From an uncultured Emticicia sp. (GTDB lineage Bacteria; Bacteroidota; Bacteroidia; Cytophagales; Spirosomataceae): a DNA stretch of 64,000 nt. The notes under the pieces are model-generated. The model made no database searches and had not been told where the DNA came from. It worked only from the letters and a program-made list of their open reading frames with translations. Below, piece by piece: positions 8,499-17,790 of this stretch; within the stretch, counting starts at the first letter, position 1, and every line of letters starts with the position of its first letter. A program made the translations under genes and the position numbers. Where the stretch lies: assembly GCF_937903345.1 (NCBI RefSeq), contig NZ_CALCZQ010000052.1, positions 62,001-126,000 on the forward strand. Direction: 5' to 3'.

Positions 8499-9842
8499 AT
8501 GCTTTTGAATACTCTTACTGCTATTTCTCCTATTGATGGCCGTTATCGCCTACAAATTGAAAATCTTGCAAAATATTTTTCTGAATTTGGACTCATTCAC
8601 TACCGTGTGAGAGTTGAAATTGAATATTTTATCGCTCTTTGCGAACTGCCTTTGCCTCAACTCGAAGGTTTTGATAAAGCTTTGTATAAAAATCTCCGTG
8701 CTATTTATGAAAACTTTTCTGAAGAAGATGCACTTAAAATCAAAGAAACCGAAAAAGTAACCAACCACGATGTAAAAGCCGTTGAGTATTTTATTAAAGA
8801 TGCTTTTGAGGTTTTGGGAATCGGGCAACATTCGGAGTTTATACATTTTGGCCTTACTTCGCAAGATATCAATAATACAGCCATTCCACTTTCGTTAAAG
8901 GAAGCGATCGTCATGGATGTTGTACCTGCTTTTCAGCAAACTTTGGCAAAATTGCACGAATTGGCCGAACAATGGAAAGATATTGCACTGCTTGCACATA
9001 CACACGGACAACCGGCTTCGCCTACTCGCTTAGGTAAAGAATTGTTAGTGTTCTGTGAAAGAATCGAAAAACAACTAGAAATGCTCAGTGCTGTGCCTTA
9101 TGCAGCCAAATTTGGTGGAGCAACGGGTAATTTCAATGCTCATCATGTGGCATATCCGCAGATCGACTGGGTGACGTTTGGGAATAGTTTTGTAAATGAT
9201 TGCCTTGGACTTTCTCGCAGTCAGAAAACTACTCAGGTTGAGCATTACGATATGTTGGCGGCTATGTTTGATGCTCTCAAACGCCTCAATACTATCTTGA
9301 TTGATTTTTCTCGTGATGTTTGGACGTATGTTTCGATGGGCTATTTCAAACAAAAAATTAAAGCGGGCGAAATTGGTTCTTCGGCAATGCCGCACAAAGT
9401 GAATCCAATTGATTTTGAAAATGCCGAAGGCAATTTAGGCGTTGCCAATGCTCTTTTTGAGCATTTTTCAGCCAAATTGCCTATTTCTCGTCTTCAAAGA
9501 GATTTGACAGATTCAACAGTTTTGAGAAATCTGGGCGTACCGATTGGTCATACAGTCATCGCCTTAAATTCTTTATACAAAGGAATGAATAAGCTCGAAC
9601 TCAACCAAGAAGCAATAGACCACCATTTGGAAGAAAACTGGGCGGTTGTAGCAGAAGGAATTCAGACAGTACTTCGCCGTGAAGGTTTCCCAAAACCTTA
9701 TGAGGCATTGAAAGAATTAACTCGCAAAAACGAAAAAATTACTGAAAAACGTATCAAAGATTTTATTGATACACTAGATGTGGGTGAAAAGGTAAAATAT
9801 GAACTTCGACGCATTTCTCCTTTTAATTATACAGGGATATAG
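8499..9842 (+). CDS. purB: Adenylosuccinate lyase
   Basis: A 447-residue enzyme of the fumarase/aspartase superfamily. It catalyses two steps of purine synthesis: SAICAR to AICAR plus fumarate, and adenylosuccinate to AMP plus fumarate. The start MLLNTLTAISPIDGRY matches the E. coli-type PurB N-terminus. The superfamily signature GSSAMPHKVNPIDFENAE is near residues 295–312, and THGQPASPTRLGKEL carries the catalytic His region. Length agrees with E. coli PurB (about 456). It stands alone, downstream of its own promoter. Confidence 0.96.
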   Translation: MLLNTLTAISPIDGRYRLQIENLAKYFSEFGLIHYRVRVEIEYFIALCELPLPQLEGFDKALYKNLRAIYENFSEEDALKIKETEKVTNHDVKAVEYFIKDAFEVLGIGQHSEFIHFGLTSQDINNTAIPLSLKEAIVMDVVPAFQQTLAKLHELAEQWKDIALLAHTHGQPASPTRLGKELLVFCERIEKQLEMLSAVPYAAKFGGATGNFNAHHVAYPQIDWVTFGNSFVNDCLGLSRSQKTTQVEHYDMLAAMFDALKRLNTILIDFSRDVWTYVSMGYFKQKIKAGEIGSSAMPHKVNPIDFENAEGNLGVANALFEHFSAKLPISRLQRDLTDSTVLRNLGVPIGHTVIALNSLYKGMNKLELNQEAIDHHLEENWAVVAEGIQTVLRREGFPKPYEALKELTRKNEKITEKRIKDFIDTLDVGEKVKYELRRISPFNYTGI

Positions 9843-9923
9843 GCGATTTTGAATGCTTGAATGATAGAGTGAGCGAATATTTATTCTCTTTTTTCTATCA
9901 TTCAAACATTGTATCATTAAAAA

Positions 9924-11990
9924 TTATTTCGGTGAGTATGTTTTTACTGCACTTTTCATTACTTCGTCTTTATTAAGTGTCATTTTCTTGGTTTTCTGAC
10001 TTAAATACAAGTCCATTTGGTCGGCAAAATGTGGGCTATCAGCGTGAGTCGATTGTCCGAAGTTTAAGACTGTTTCGATTTCGGGTAAACCTTCTTTCGG
10101 GAATTTAATTAATCCAATATACGACTCGCCTTGTACAACTTTCAATTTACCATCTTTATACGGTCGAGTGTGCATAGCTGTGATTACATCTGGCAAGCCC
10201 CAAGATGGTTTTTCGATCTCGCCACGCACCAGTTTTTGCAAATCTCCAAGCGAAATATCAGTTCGCCCAAAATATTGTTTCATATAAGCATTCACATGAC
10301 GAAAAGCCGCAATAGCATCTTCTTTGGTAAGCAGATAATCTGCTAATTCTTCTTTTTTTGCAAATTCGTTTGTAAAATAGTTAAGCATAATCAAAAATAC
10401 AGCTGCCCCTTTGCTATCAACATTGGCGTTTCTATCCCAAGAATTTAAGTTTGAAATAAGTGACTGTATATCAGCATATTCACTTGGGTTTAATTGAAAT
10501 AAAGCATCGGTGTTAGCAGGAAAATAAAGTTTTCCTTTTGGCAATTGGCCATCATATTTGATGCGTTTAAAGTCTTCAAAAGAGATTTTATTATACTGTG
10601 AAAACATTTCTTGAAAACGAACGCTCCGGTTATTGTCTTTCACTTCGTAGCCCATTGTTTGGTCAAAACTTTCGGCTTTTAGGTTGTCTTTTTCACCTGT
10701 TGCATTGAAAGGCGTATGATTGGCATTGAATAAATAGCCACTTGCAGGATTGACGTATTGTGGTAAATCTTTTAAAGGGTGAAATGACGTTGTGAGCGTT
10801 TTTGAGGTATTTCCAGGGATTGTATTTTTCCAATCGTAGCCTTCAGCACGGAACGGAATTTTGCCATTACTTACATAAAAAATGGTGTCTCGCTTATCGG
10901 CATAGATCGTGTTAAAACCTGGAATTGCGGTCATCTGCATGGCTTTATAAAATTCCGAAAAATTACGAGCTTTGTCCATCTTATACCATTGTTCGATGCC
11001 TCGAATATCTTGATTGGCACTGAATCTGACTGAAAAAGTACCTTGTTTGGACTGAATAGTTGCTCCATACTTACTCCACAAAGCTACTTTTTTGATAGGG
11101 ATTGTGAAAACACCCATTTTTACTTTCAACTTTACTGTTTTTTGCTCTAATGTTTCCCACTTACCGTCAAACTTATATTGCATCTTGTTCGCTGGATTTA
11201 TTTCGAGTTGAAAAACATCAACCTTATCTTGGTAATTGACAGTGTGTGTCCAACCCAAATTTTCGTTTGCCCCAACAAAAATCACAGGCCCACCAGGAAA
11301 CAACGCTCCAAGTACATTTAAACCTTCTTCACTAATTAAATGTGCTTCATACCAAGCCACCGGCCCTTCAAGTGGTTGGTGAGGATTGATTGCGAGATAC
11401 GAACTTCCATCGCTTGTTTTCGAGCTATGTACCGCTATGGCATTTGAGCCTGCAGCCTTAAAATCATCGAGTGTTTTGACTTTTTCTTTGAAAATTTTCT
11501 GCAAAACCGCATCAACACCCGAAATCATAGAAAGTGAAAGTACTGTTCCAGTCGTATATTCTTTGGTATTTGTTGGAAATGTGCCTTTCACTAAAACTTC
11601 TTTGGGGTGTTTGGCTGCATAGGCGTTTATACCCGCCACATATCCTTCGATAAGTGACTTATATTCAGGCGACAAGGCTTTGTCATATTGCTCCTCGACT
11701 ACCTCTCGACATCGTAAGAGTGCGACTACGTAATCAACAGTTGCACCATCTTTGCCTTTATGGCGGCCAACCATGCCTTTTCCCGCCAAAAGTGTAAGTT
11801 GCATAGTTTTGAAATCGTCTTCGGCATTTGCCCAAGCCAATCCATAGGCTACTTCGGGGTCGGTTTTAGCAAAAATGTGCGGAACGCCCCATTTATCCCG
11901 TACGATTTTGATGTTTTCAGGATTTATTTGGGCAAAAGCCCCCATTCCCAAAAAGAGGTTTAAAAGAATAATTAAAAATAGTTTTTTCAT
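9924..11990 (-). CDS. Penicillin acylase/AHL acylase family hydrolase, secreted
   Basis: A 688-residue N-terminal-nucleophile hydrolase with a signal peptide ending GAFAQ. The alpha-chain region includes VRDKWGVPHIFAKT and YGLAWANAEDDF. The self-cleavage site and nucleophile Ser lie in AGSNAIAVHSS (around residue 185), followed by the beta chain with NPHQPLEGP, GALFPGGPVIFVGANENLGWTHT and NYFTNEF. The family cleaves amide bonds of acyl groups (penicillins, acyl-homoserine lactones, aculeacin); the substrate here cannot be read from sequence. It should be exported and processed in the periplasm. Single gene, leftward, after a non-coding 160-base gap. Confidence 0.88.
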   Translation of the reverse strand: MKKLFLIILLNLFLGMGAFAQINPENIKIVRDKWGVPHIFAKTDPEVAYGLAWANAEDDFKTMQLTLLAGKGMVGRHKGKDGATVDYVVALLRCREVVEEQYDKALSPEYKSLIEGYVAGINAYAAKHPKEVLVKGTFPTNTKEYTTGTVLSLSMISGVDAVLQKIFKEKVKTLDDFKAAGSNAIAVHSSKTSDGSSYLAINPHQPLEGPVAWYEAHLISEEGLNVLGALFPGGPVIFVGANENLGWTHTVNYQDKVDVFQLEINPANKMQYKFDGKWETLEQKTVKLKVKMGVFTIPIKKVALWSKYGATIQSKQGTFSVRFSANQDIRGIEQWYKMDKARNFSEFYKAMQMTAIPGFNTIYADKRDTIFYVSNGKIPFRAEGYDWKNTIPGNTSKTLTTSFHPLKDLPQYVNPASGYLFNANHTPFNATGEKDNLKAESFDQTMGYEVKDNNRSVRFQEMFSQYNKISFEDFKRIKYDGQLPKGKLYFPANTDALFQLNPSEYADIQSLISNLNSWDRNANVDSKGAAVFLIMLNYFTNEFAKKEELADYLLTKEDAIAAFRHVNAYMKQYFGRTDISLGDLQKLVRGEIEKPSWGLPDVITAMHTRPYKDGKLKVVQGESYIGLIKFPKEGLPEIETVLNFGQSTHADSPHFADQMDLYLSQKTKKMTLNKDEVMKSAVKTYSPK

Positions 11991-12150
11991 TGTTAGGTTG
12001 AATTTGAATTGCCTCTTGCCGCTTCGTCGATCCGATTTTGCTTGAGGATTTTTAGATAATCACAAATGTAATCTTTTGCTAGGAGTTAAAATAAAAAGGG
12101 AAGACATTTTAAATGTCCTCCCTTTCAAAACTAACAACTTGGGAAGTTGT

Positions 12151-13143
12151 TTATAATAAATTTGCTTTCAACATATATTCAGCAATCTGAACGGCGTTAG
12201 TGGCTGCACCTTTGCGAAGGTTGTCGGCAACCACCCAAAGATTTAATGTTTTGGCTTGAGATTCGTCACGACGGATACGTCCCACAAAAACCTCATCTTT
12301 TCCGTGAGATGTTATTGGCATCGGGTAAACGAAATTTTTAGGGTCATCTTGAACGATAACACCTTCGGTTTCGCTTAATAATCGACGAACTTCGTCTATA
12401 TCGAAATCTTTTTCAAATTCAATATTTACTGCTTCTGAGTGTCCGCCAACAGTTGGAATACGCACAGTCGTGGCCGTCACAGCAATACTATCATCACCCA
12501 TGATTTTCTTAGTTTCGTTGACCATTTTCATTTCTTCCTTGGTATAACCGTTATCCAAGAAAACATCAATATGAGGCAATACATTGAGGTCAATTTTATG
12601 TGGATATACTTTCGCAACGCTATCGTCACCAGCACGCTCGGCAAATAATTGGTCAACAGCCGCCTTACCTGTCCCTGTAACAGATTGGTAAGTCGAAACA
12701 ACTACACGTTTGATTTTATATTTATCGTGTAATGGCTTCATTACTACTACCATCTGGATTGTCGAACAGTTTGGATTGGCAATGATTTTATCTGTTGCCG
12801 TAATCGTATTTGCGTTTACTTCTGGAACAATCAACTTTTTCGTTGGGTCCATTCTCCATGCCGAAGAGTTGTCAATTACAGGAATTCCTGCTTCAGCAAA
12901 CAAGGGTGCTAAAGCCAAAGAAGAACTTCCACCTGCCGAGAAAATCGCAACCGCAGGTTTCATCTTGATAGCATCTTCGTAGCCTACAACCGTAAACTGT
13001 TTACCCTTAAACTCAACCTGTTTACCAATTGATTTTTCGGAAGCTACGGGAATAATTTCGCTTACGGGGAAGTTTCTTTCCGCCAATACTTTCAAGATTT
13101 CAGTGCCAACTAATCCAGTTGCACCAACTACTGCAATTTTCAT
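12151..13143 (-). CDS. asd: Aspartate-semialdehyde dehydrogenase
   Basis: A 330-residue NADP-dependent enzyme making aspartate semialdehyde for lysine/diaminopimelate, threonine and methionine synthesis. The start MKIAVVGATGLVG (Rossmann GxxGxxG) is preferred over an upstream ATG that lies in a repeat. The catalytic Cys126 is in ANPNCSTIQ; GGHSEAVNIEFE and the C-terminal RKGAATNAVQIAEYM are family features. A 21-bp-arm inverted repeat begins just 8 bases before the start codon and would be in the mRNA leader or promoter region. Confidence 0.96.
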   Translation of the reverse strand: MKIAVVGATGLVGTEILKVLAERNFPVSEIIPVASEKSIGKQVEFKGKQFTVVGYEDAIKMKPAVAIFSAGGSSSLALAPLFAEAGIPVIDNSSAWRMDPTKKLIVPEVNANTITATDKIIANPNCSTIQMVVVMKPLHDKYKIKRVVVSTYQSVTGTGKAAVDQLFAERAGDDSVAKVYPHKIDLNVLPHIDVFLDNGYTKEEMKMVNETKKIMGDDSIAVTATTVRIPTVGGHSEAVNIEFEKDFDIDEVRRLLSETEGVIVQDDPKNFVYPMPITSHGKDEVFVGRIRRDESQAKTLNLWVVADNLRKGAATNAVQIAEYMLKANLL

Positions 13144-13151
13144 TTTTTTAA

Positions 13152-13218
13152 AAGCCCCCAACCCCAGAGGGGAGTTGTTTATATGAAAAATTTGAAGCCC
13201 CTCTGGGGTTGGGGGCTT
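13152..13218. repeat. 21-bp-arm GC-rich inverted repeat upstream of asd
   Basis: The arms at 13152–13172 and 13198–13218 are perfect complements (AAGCCCCCAACCCCAGAGGG plus one G, and its reverse complement), separated by 25 AT-rich bases. It is strikingly GC-rich against its surroundings. It lies between the cyclo-ligase stop and the asd start, so it may end the first gene's transcript while belonging to a dispersed REP-like family. A CAAATATA at 13227–13234 could be a minus-strand −7 element for asd, which would put the hairpin in the asd leader. Confidence 0.7.
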
Positions 13219-13273
13219 CTTGACTGCAAATATAACGTAAAATTTGGTTTGAATTCTTGGAAAAGTACTAAAT

Positions 13274-13849
13274 TTATGAAAAACTCCAAATTTTATTTGG
13301 CGTAATACAGTAATCCATTTTTATATCAAACTCAGTGACATCAATGATTTCATTAATTGGCTCAAAAACCGAAAGACCAATTTTTAAAACATTTGGGTGG
13401 CATTCGGCCAAAAATCGGTCGTAATAACCTTTCCCATAGCCAACACGATAGCCTTTTTTATCGAAACAAAGCAATGGAATTAGAACTAAATCTATATTTA
13501 AAACTGAAGAATGAAGACTGCCAACTGAAGATGGTTCTGATATTCCCCATCTATTTTCCTCAAATAAAGTGTCTTTCGTGAGTAAATAATGGCTCATTGT
13601 GCCATCTTCGTGGCTTCTCGGAATGACAATATCTGTGGCAAAATGCTTTTGTAGTGTATTGATAATGAGATAAGTATCTATCTCATTATTGCGTTTGATT
13701 GGCAGAAAAGTGTGAATTGTGGCGTAGGCATGCACTGGAATACTTCTAAAAAACCAGTCATGAATTTGCTTAGAAAAGGCGTCAACTTCTATTTCGGTGA
13801 GGGCTTTTCGTTTTTTCAGAAACTCTTTTCTTATATCTTGTTTAGACAT
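13274..13849 (-). CDS. 5-formyltetrahydrofolate cyclo-ligase
   Basis: A 191-residue enzyme (MTHFS/YgfA family) that converts 5-formyl-THF to 5,10-methenyl-THF with ATP, recycling a folate storage form. The start is the ATG at 13849; the codon before it is GTG. Motifs: KQDIRKEFLKKRKAL at the N-terminus, PRSHEDGTMSHYLL, and the signature GYRVGYGKGYYDRFLA near residue 145. It diverges from the beta-oxidation operon; a CAAACCTA at 13875–13882 could be its −7 box, which would put both promoters within 70 bases of each other. Confidence 0.92.
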   Translation of the reverse strand: MSKQDIRKEFLKKRKALTEIEVDAFSKQIHDWFFRSIPVHAYATIHTFLPIKRNNEIDTYLIINTLQKHFATDIVIPRSHEDGTMSHYLLTKDTLFEENRWGISEPSSVGSLHSSVLNIDLVLIPLLCFDKKGYRVGYGKGYYDRFLAECHPNVLKIGLSVFEPINEIIDVTEFDIKMDYCITPNKIWSFS

Positions 13850-13905
13850 CACGATACTGTTTATTATGTCTTAGCAAACCTACGAAATTTATCAAATAAA
13901 AAAAT

Positions 13906-13947
13906 ATATTAGTATGCTTGCATACTAATATTGATTGCGTATATTTG
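13906..13947 (+). promoter_or_regulatory. Operator palindrome overlapping the promoter of the beta-oxidation operon
   Basis: ATATTAGTATGC and GCATACTAATAT are perfect 12-bp arms around TT (13906–13931). The TTG at 13918–13920 sits in the palindrome centre and is followed by 19 bases and TATATTTG (13940–13947), an exact TTG–N19–TAnnTTTG promoter. A protein bound to the palindrome would cover the −33 element, so repression is the natural reading. The regulator is not encoded next to it. Confidence 0.75.
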
Positions 13948-14013
13948 TCGCACAATTATGTTTATTTTATAATTTTTAATATTAATTCAATAGTTTTTTG
14001 AAGATAAATAAAT

Positions 14014-14343
14014 ATGATTTCAGCCGAAGAGAATTTTCAGAATGAGTTTTTAAGACCAATTTTGAAAGAACAAAATGAGTTATTGATTGCAGTTTTTAAG
14101 CAATATTTGGTCAAACATAAAGTTGTATTTGAAAGATATTCGCCCGAAGACCAAGCCAATTATATCGAAAATACCATCAAAAAAGACGCACAAATACGCA
14201 ATTATTTTGTTGGATTGAGTATCGGAAAACTTTCTGTAGAACAATATAAAGAGTATATTTTGATGGAAACTGAGCTGAATCGTAGAATAATCACGATGCT
14301 CGTTAAAAGAATACAGAGTCAGATGATTTTAGGAAACAAATAG
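14014..14343 (+). CDS. Small helical protein at the head of the fadN operon, unknown
   Basis: A 109-residue protein with no signal peptide or membrane segment. It is almost all predicted helix and rich in Glu, Gln, Lys and Arg (QNEFLRPILKEQNELL, YSPEDQANYIENTIKKDAQI, ETELNRRIITMLVKRIQ). I do not recognise a family and see no helix-turn-helix. It is the first gene after the operator-promoter and is followed after 144 bases by fadN. Position suggests a role tied to fatty-acid oxidation, perhaps as partner or regulator, but nothing in the sequence proves it. Confidence 0.7.
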   Translation: MISAEENFQNEFLRPILKEQNELLIAVFKQYLVKHKVVFERYSPEDQANYIENTIKKDAQIRNYFVGLSIGKLSVEQYKEYILMETELNRRIITMLVKRIQSQMILGNK

Positions 14344-14435
14344 AACGCAGATTGAGCAGATTGTGATGATATATTAAGATTTTTATCAACAATCATAAAA
14401 ATCGTAATCATCTGCACGGTCCGCCGTTGCGGTTC
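14343..14435. repeat. Imperfect inverted repeat between the 109-residue gene and fadN
   Basis: GAACGCAGATT...GATGAT on the left and AATCATCTGC...GCGGTTC on the right are approximate complements, with an inner pair AGATTTTTAT / ATAAAAATCG. The right arm is GC-rich (GGTCCGCCGTTGCGGTT). A similar string, GGTCGGCCGCTACGGTT, occurs at about 38857–38873. Such degenerate inverted elements are common between Bacteroidota genes; here it lies inside an apparent operon and could form an mRNA hairpin. Confidence 0.45.
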
Positions 14436-14487
14436 AATACTTCAAATATTTAAAAGAGATTTTGATTAAAAAATCAAACACAAAACC

Positions 14488-16896
14488 ATGAATCGTAGTA
14501 TCAAAAAAGTAGTTGTTTTGGGTGCAGGCATTATGGGAAGCCGTATTGCGTTGCACTTTGCTAATATCGGAGTGGAGGTACTCCTCCTTGACATAGTTCC
14601 GAAAGAGCCAAACGATGCTGAAAAAGCAAAAGGGCTCGACACCACCCATCTAACTGTTCGTAATAGAATTGTTGGCGAGTTATTCCAAGCGGCTGTAAAG
14701 GCAAGCCCTTCGCCGATTTATAATCAAAAATCATTAAGTAGAGTAAAATTCGGCAATTTTGATGATGATATGCCTAAAATTGCTACTTATGATTGGATTA
14801 TTGAAGTAGTCGTAGAACGCCTCGACATTAAGAAAATTATTTATGAGAAAGTAGAAAAATTCCGCAAAGCTGGAACTTTAGTAACCTCAAATACTTCGGG
14901 TATTCCGATTCATTTGATGGCAGAAGGCCGTTCTGATGATTTTCAAAAACATTTCTGCGGAACACACTTTTTCAATCCGCCACGATATTTACGTTTATTG
15001 GAAATCATTCCAACCGACAAAACCGATAAATCGGTGCTTGATTTCTTGATGCATTATGGCGACCTTTACCTAGGAAAAACAACCGTTTTGTGTAAAGATT
15101 CACCTGCATTTATTGCCAATCGTTTGGGGATTTATGCAATGGTTCAAACAATCAGAGTGGCCGAAGAAATGGGCTTGACTGTTGAAGAAGTTGATAAACT
15201 TACCAGCACAGTCGTTGGTCGCCCGAAATCAGGTACATTTCGACTTTCAGATGTAGTTGGTTTAGATACAACTGTGAATGTTTGTAATAACCTAATCAAT
15301 GTTTTAGAAAACGACGAATCGAAAGATGCCTTTATTTTGCCTCCTACAATGGCAAAATTAATGGAAAACAAATGGCTTGGTGATAAAACTGGACAAGGTT
15401 TCTACAAAAAATCGAAAGATGCGGCAGGCAAAACGCTCATTCTTGCGTTAGATTTGAAGAGTTTTGAATATAAACCTTCGGAAAAAGTTAAATTCGCAAC
15501 CCTCGAAAGCACAAAAAGCATTGACGATTTGAAAAAACGTTTCTCGGTTCTTTTTGCTGGCAAAGACAAAGCTGGCGAATTTTACCGCAAAACTTTCGCA
15601 GATGGTTTCCGTTACGCAACAAACCGTATTCCAGAAATTTCGGACGAATTATATAGAATTGATGCAGCTATTTGTTCAGGTTTTGGCTGGCAAATGGGAA
15701 TGTTTGAAACTTGGGATGCCATTGGGGTTCGTCCAATGATAAAAATCATGGAAGATTTAGACCTTAAACCAGCGGCTTGGGTTTATGAAATGTTGGAATC
15801 GGGCAACGAAACTTTCTATAAAGTTGAAGCAGGAAAACGTAAATATTATGATATTCCTACAAAAACATATAAAGTAATTCCAGGAACAGAATCGTTCATT
15901 ATTTTGGATAATCTTCGTCAAACCAATGTGATTTGGAAAAACGCAGGTTCAACAATCTTCGATTTAGGTGATGGCATTGCGGGCGTAGAATTTCATTCAA
16001 AAATGAATACTTTCGGTGCGGAAGTTGTTGAAGGATTGAATAAAGCCTATGGCATTGCAGAGAAAGATTTCAGAGGTTTAGTTGTTGGAAATGATTCAAA
16101 CGAGGCGTTTTCAGCAGGTGCAAACTTGGCAATGTTGTTTATGTTTGCCATTGAGCAAGAATACGACGAAATCAATATGATGATTGCACAGTTCCAACAA
16201 ACAATGATGCGTGCGAGATATTCATCAATTCCAGTCGTAACGGCTGCACATAGCTTGGCTTTAGGTGGCGGTTGCGAATTAAATCTTCATGCTGATAAAG
16301 TTGTGGCTCACGCCGAAACCTACATGGGTTTAGTTGAATTAGGTGTTGGTTTAATTCCAGCAGGCGGTGGAACGAAAGAAATGGCACTTCGTTGCTCAGA
16401 TTTATACCAAACTGGCGACCCAGAATTAAATATTCTTCAAAATGCCTTTATGAATATCGCTCAAGCTAAAGTTTCGACTTCGGCACAAGAGGCTTTTGAT
16501 ATGGGTTATTTGAAAACCGATAAAGACAAAATTGTATTGAATCGTAGCAGATTGATTGCCGAAGCGAAGGAAGAAGCAATCAAATTGGCGGAAGATGGCT
16601 ATACGCAACCAAAGCAACGCACCGATATTAAGGTGCAAGGAAAAGCAGGAATTGCCCTTTTCAAGGCGGGTATAACGGGTATGTTGATGGGTAAATACAT
16701 CACCGAACACGATGCAAAAATTGCCGATAAATTGGCCTACGTAATTTCGGGGGGAGATTTGAGTTATCCACAAATGGTTTCTGAGCAATATCTATTGGAT
16801 TTGGAGCGTGAAGCTTTCTTATCGCTTTGTGCTGAGAAAAAGACTATGGAGCGTATGCAGGGATTACTTAGTGGAGGAAAGCCGCCGAGGAATTAA
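14488..16896 (+). CDS. fadN: 3-hydroxyacyl-CoA dehydrogenase/enoyl-CoA hydratase fusion, FadN type
   Basis: An 802-residue bifunctional beta-oxidation enzyme. The dehydrogenase comes first (NAD-binding GAGIMGSRIA at residues 11–20, FCGTHFFNPPRYL, SPAFIANRLG, VDKLTSTVVGRPKSGTF). The crotonase domain follows at roughly residues 470–700, with GNDSNEAFSAGANL and ALGGGCELNLHAD forming the oxyanion hole and ELGVGLIPAGGGTKEM. This dehydrogenase-then-hydratase order is that of Bacillus FadN, opposite to E. coli FadB. It hydrates enoyl-CoA and oxidises 3-hydroxyacyl-CoA in the cytosol. The thiolase fadA belongs directly downstream but is separated here by an inserted gene pair. Confidence 0.92.
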   Translation: MNRSIKKVVVLGAGIMGSRIALHFANIGVEVLLLDIVPKEPNDAEKAKGLDTTHLTVRNRIVGELFQAAVKASPSPIYNQKSLSRVKFGNFDDDMPKIATYDWIIEVVVERLDIKKIIYEKVEKFRKAGTLVTSNTSGIPIHLMAEGRSDDFQKHFCGTHFFNPPRYLRLLEIIPTDKTDKSVLDFLMHYGDLYLGKTTVLCKDSPAFIANRLGIYAMVQTIRVAEEMGLTVEEVDKLTSTVVGRPKSGTFRLSDVVGLDTTVNVCNNLINVLENDESKDAFILPPTMAKLMENKWLGDKTGQGFYKKSKDAAGKTLILALDLKSFEYKPSEKVKFATLESTKSIDDLKKRFSVLFAGKDKAGEFYRKTFADGFRYATNRIPEISDELYRIDAAICSGFGWQMGMFETWDAIGVRPMIKIMEDLDLKPAAWVYEMLESGNETFYKVEAGKRKYYDIPTKTYKVIPGTESFIILDNLRQTNVIWKNAGSTIFDLGDGIAGVEFHSKMNTFGAEVVEGLNKAYGIAEKDFRGLVVGNDSNEAFSAGANLAMLFMFAIEQEYDEINMMIAQFQQTMMRARYSSIPVVTAAHSLALGGGCELNLHADKVVAHAETYMGLVELGVGLIPAGGGTKEMALRCSDLYQTGDPELNILQNAFMNIAQAKVSTSAQEAFDMGYLKTDKDKIVLNRSRLIAEAKEEAIKLAEDGYTQPKQRTDIKVQGKAGIALFKAGITGMLMGKYITEHDAKIADKLAYVISGGDLSYPQMVSEQYLLDLEREAFLSLCAEKKTMERMQGLLSGGKPPRN

Positions 16897-16901
16897 ATTT
16901 T

Positions 16902-17790
16902 ATGGCAAAACTTAAAATTATATATCCCCCACAGGGTAATATGATGTTACCTATTGAATTTCTTGAAGGAAGGAGTAAGGTAATGAATATTGTAAATCAA
17001 TTAAAATATATTGATGGCTATACCGATTCTCAGACAAAGAAAAAAAGCCTGACAGATGTTTTAAGTGTAGATTCTACAAATATAATGGATGATTTGCTTG
17101 AAATACATAAAGCAACCAGATTTCAAGGAGTCTCATCTAAACAATATTTGATTTAATATAATGACAAGCCTATTTACGTTAATGAATCTAATAATTTTTT
17201 ACCTTTATTAGAACAAATAGTAGAGTTATGCCAATCAAAAAGTGAATCATTTGGTAAAGGGAGCGAAGAAATAGTTAAGGTGCTTTTTGAGAAAAATCCA
17301 AATTTCCCCAAATCACCCTATCCAATATCTACTATTAGTGAGTTGGATTATTTTCGTTTGTTTTTGATGAATCAATCTGTATTCTTGAATTTTAATGACT
17401 CAATGGTTTGTTTACAATTTTATCGCAATGAAAAACATAATAAAGAGTACAAGTTAGTTGAATTTGAAGGTGGATTATTACATACTTTACAACATTTTCA
17501 AATTTATGGAAATATATCTTCTTCTATTAACAAAACTGGGAAACCTAAAAATAAAAAAGTAGAATTTCACTCTGATTTATTTTTTTTTAATAATTGAAGC
17601 TTTATTTTTTAGAAAAAGAAATAAAAAATTAATAGACGAAAAAAACGGAGGCAAAAATTACTTATTAGTGTTTACATATAGAGATAAATGGTATGAAATT
17701 AGCTACTTTATAAATCAAGTAGGAGTTTACTTTCTAAATTCACTATACTATATTTCTAAAAAAAGTAAAAGAACAAAGCAACATGTCTGA
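16902..17790 (+). pseudogene. Disrupted gene of unknown function inserted after fadN
   Basis: The frame opens at an ATG 5 bases after the fadN stop (MAKLKIIYPPQG). It meets an in-frame TAA at 17154–17156 and continues open in the same frame (YNDKPIYVNESNNFLPLLEQ) to a run of nine T at 17580–17588. Removing one T lets the frame run on through IIEALFFRKRN, NYLLVFTYRDKWYEISYF and YFLNSLYY to a TGA at 17788–17790, which overlaps the ATG of the ORF6N gene. The restored product would be about 295 residues. I recognise no family. The two lesions could be real decay, phase variation at the T-tract, or sequencing error for the homopolymer; the TAA is less easily explained as error. Confidence 0.7.

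Noticed and set aside
8550..8864. Antisense open frame over purB
   Set aside because: No start signal or family match; it lies wholly inside a highly conserved gene.
17600..17782. AT-rich block before the ORF6N gene considered as an insertion-sequence end
   Set aside because: It reads as the distal frame of the disrupted gene after a one-base shift; no terminal inverted repeats or target duplication seen.
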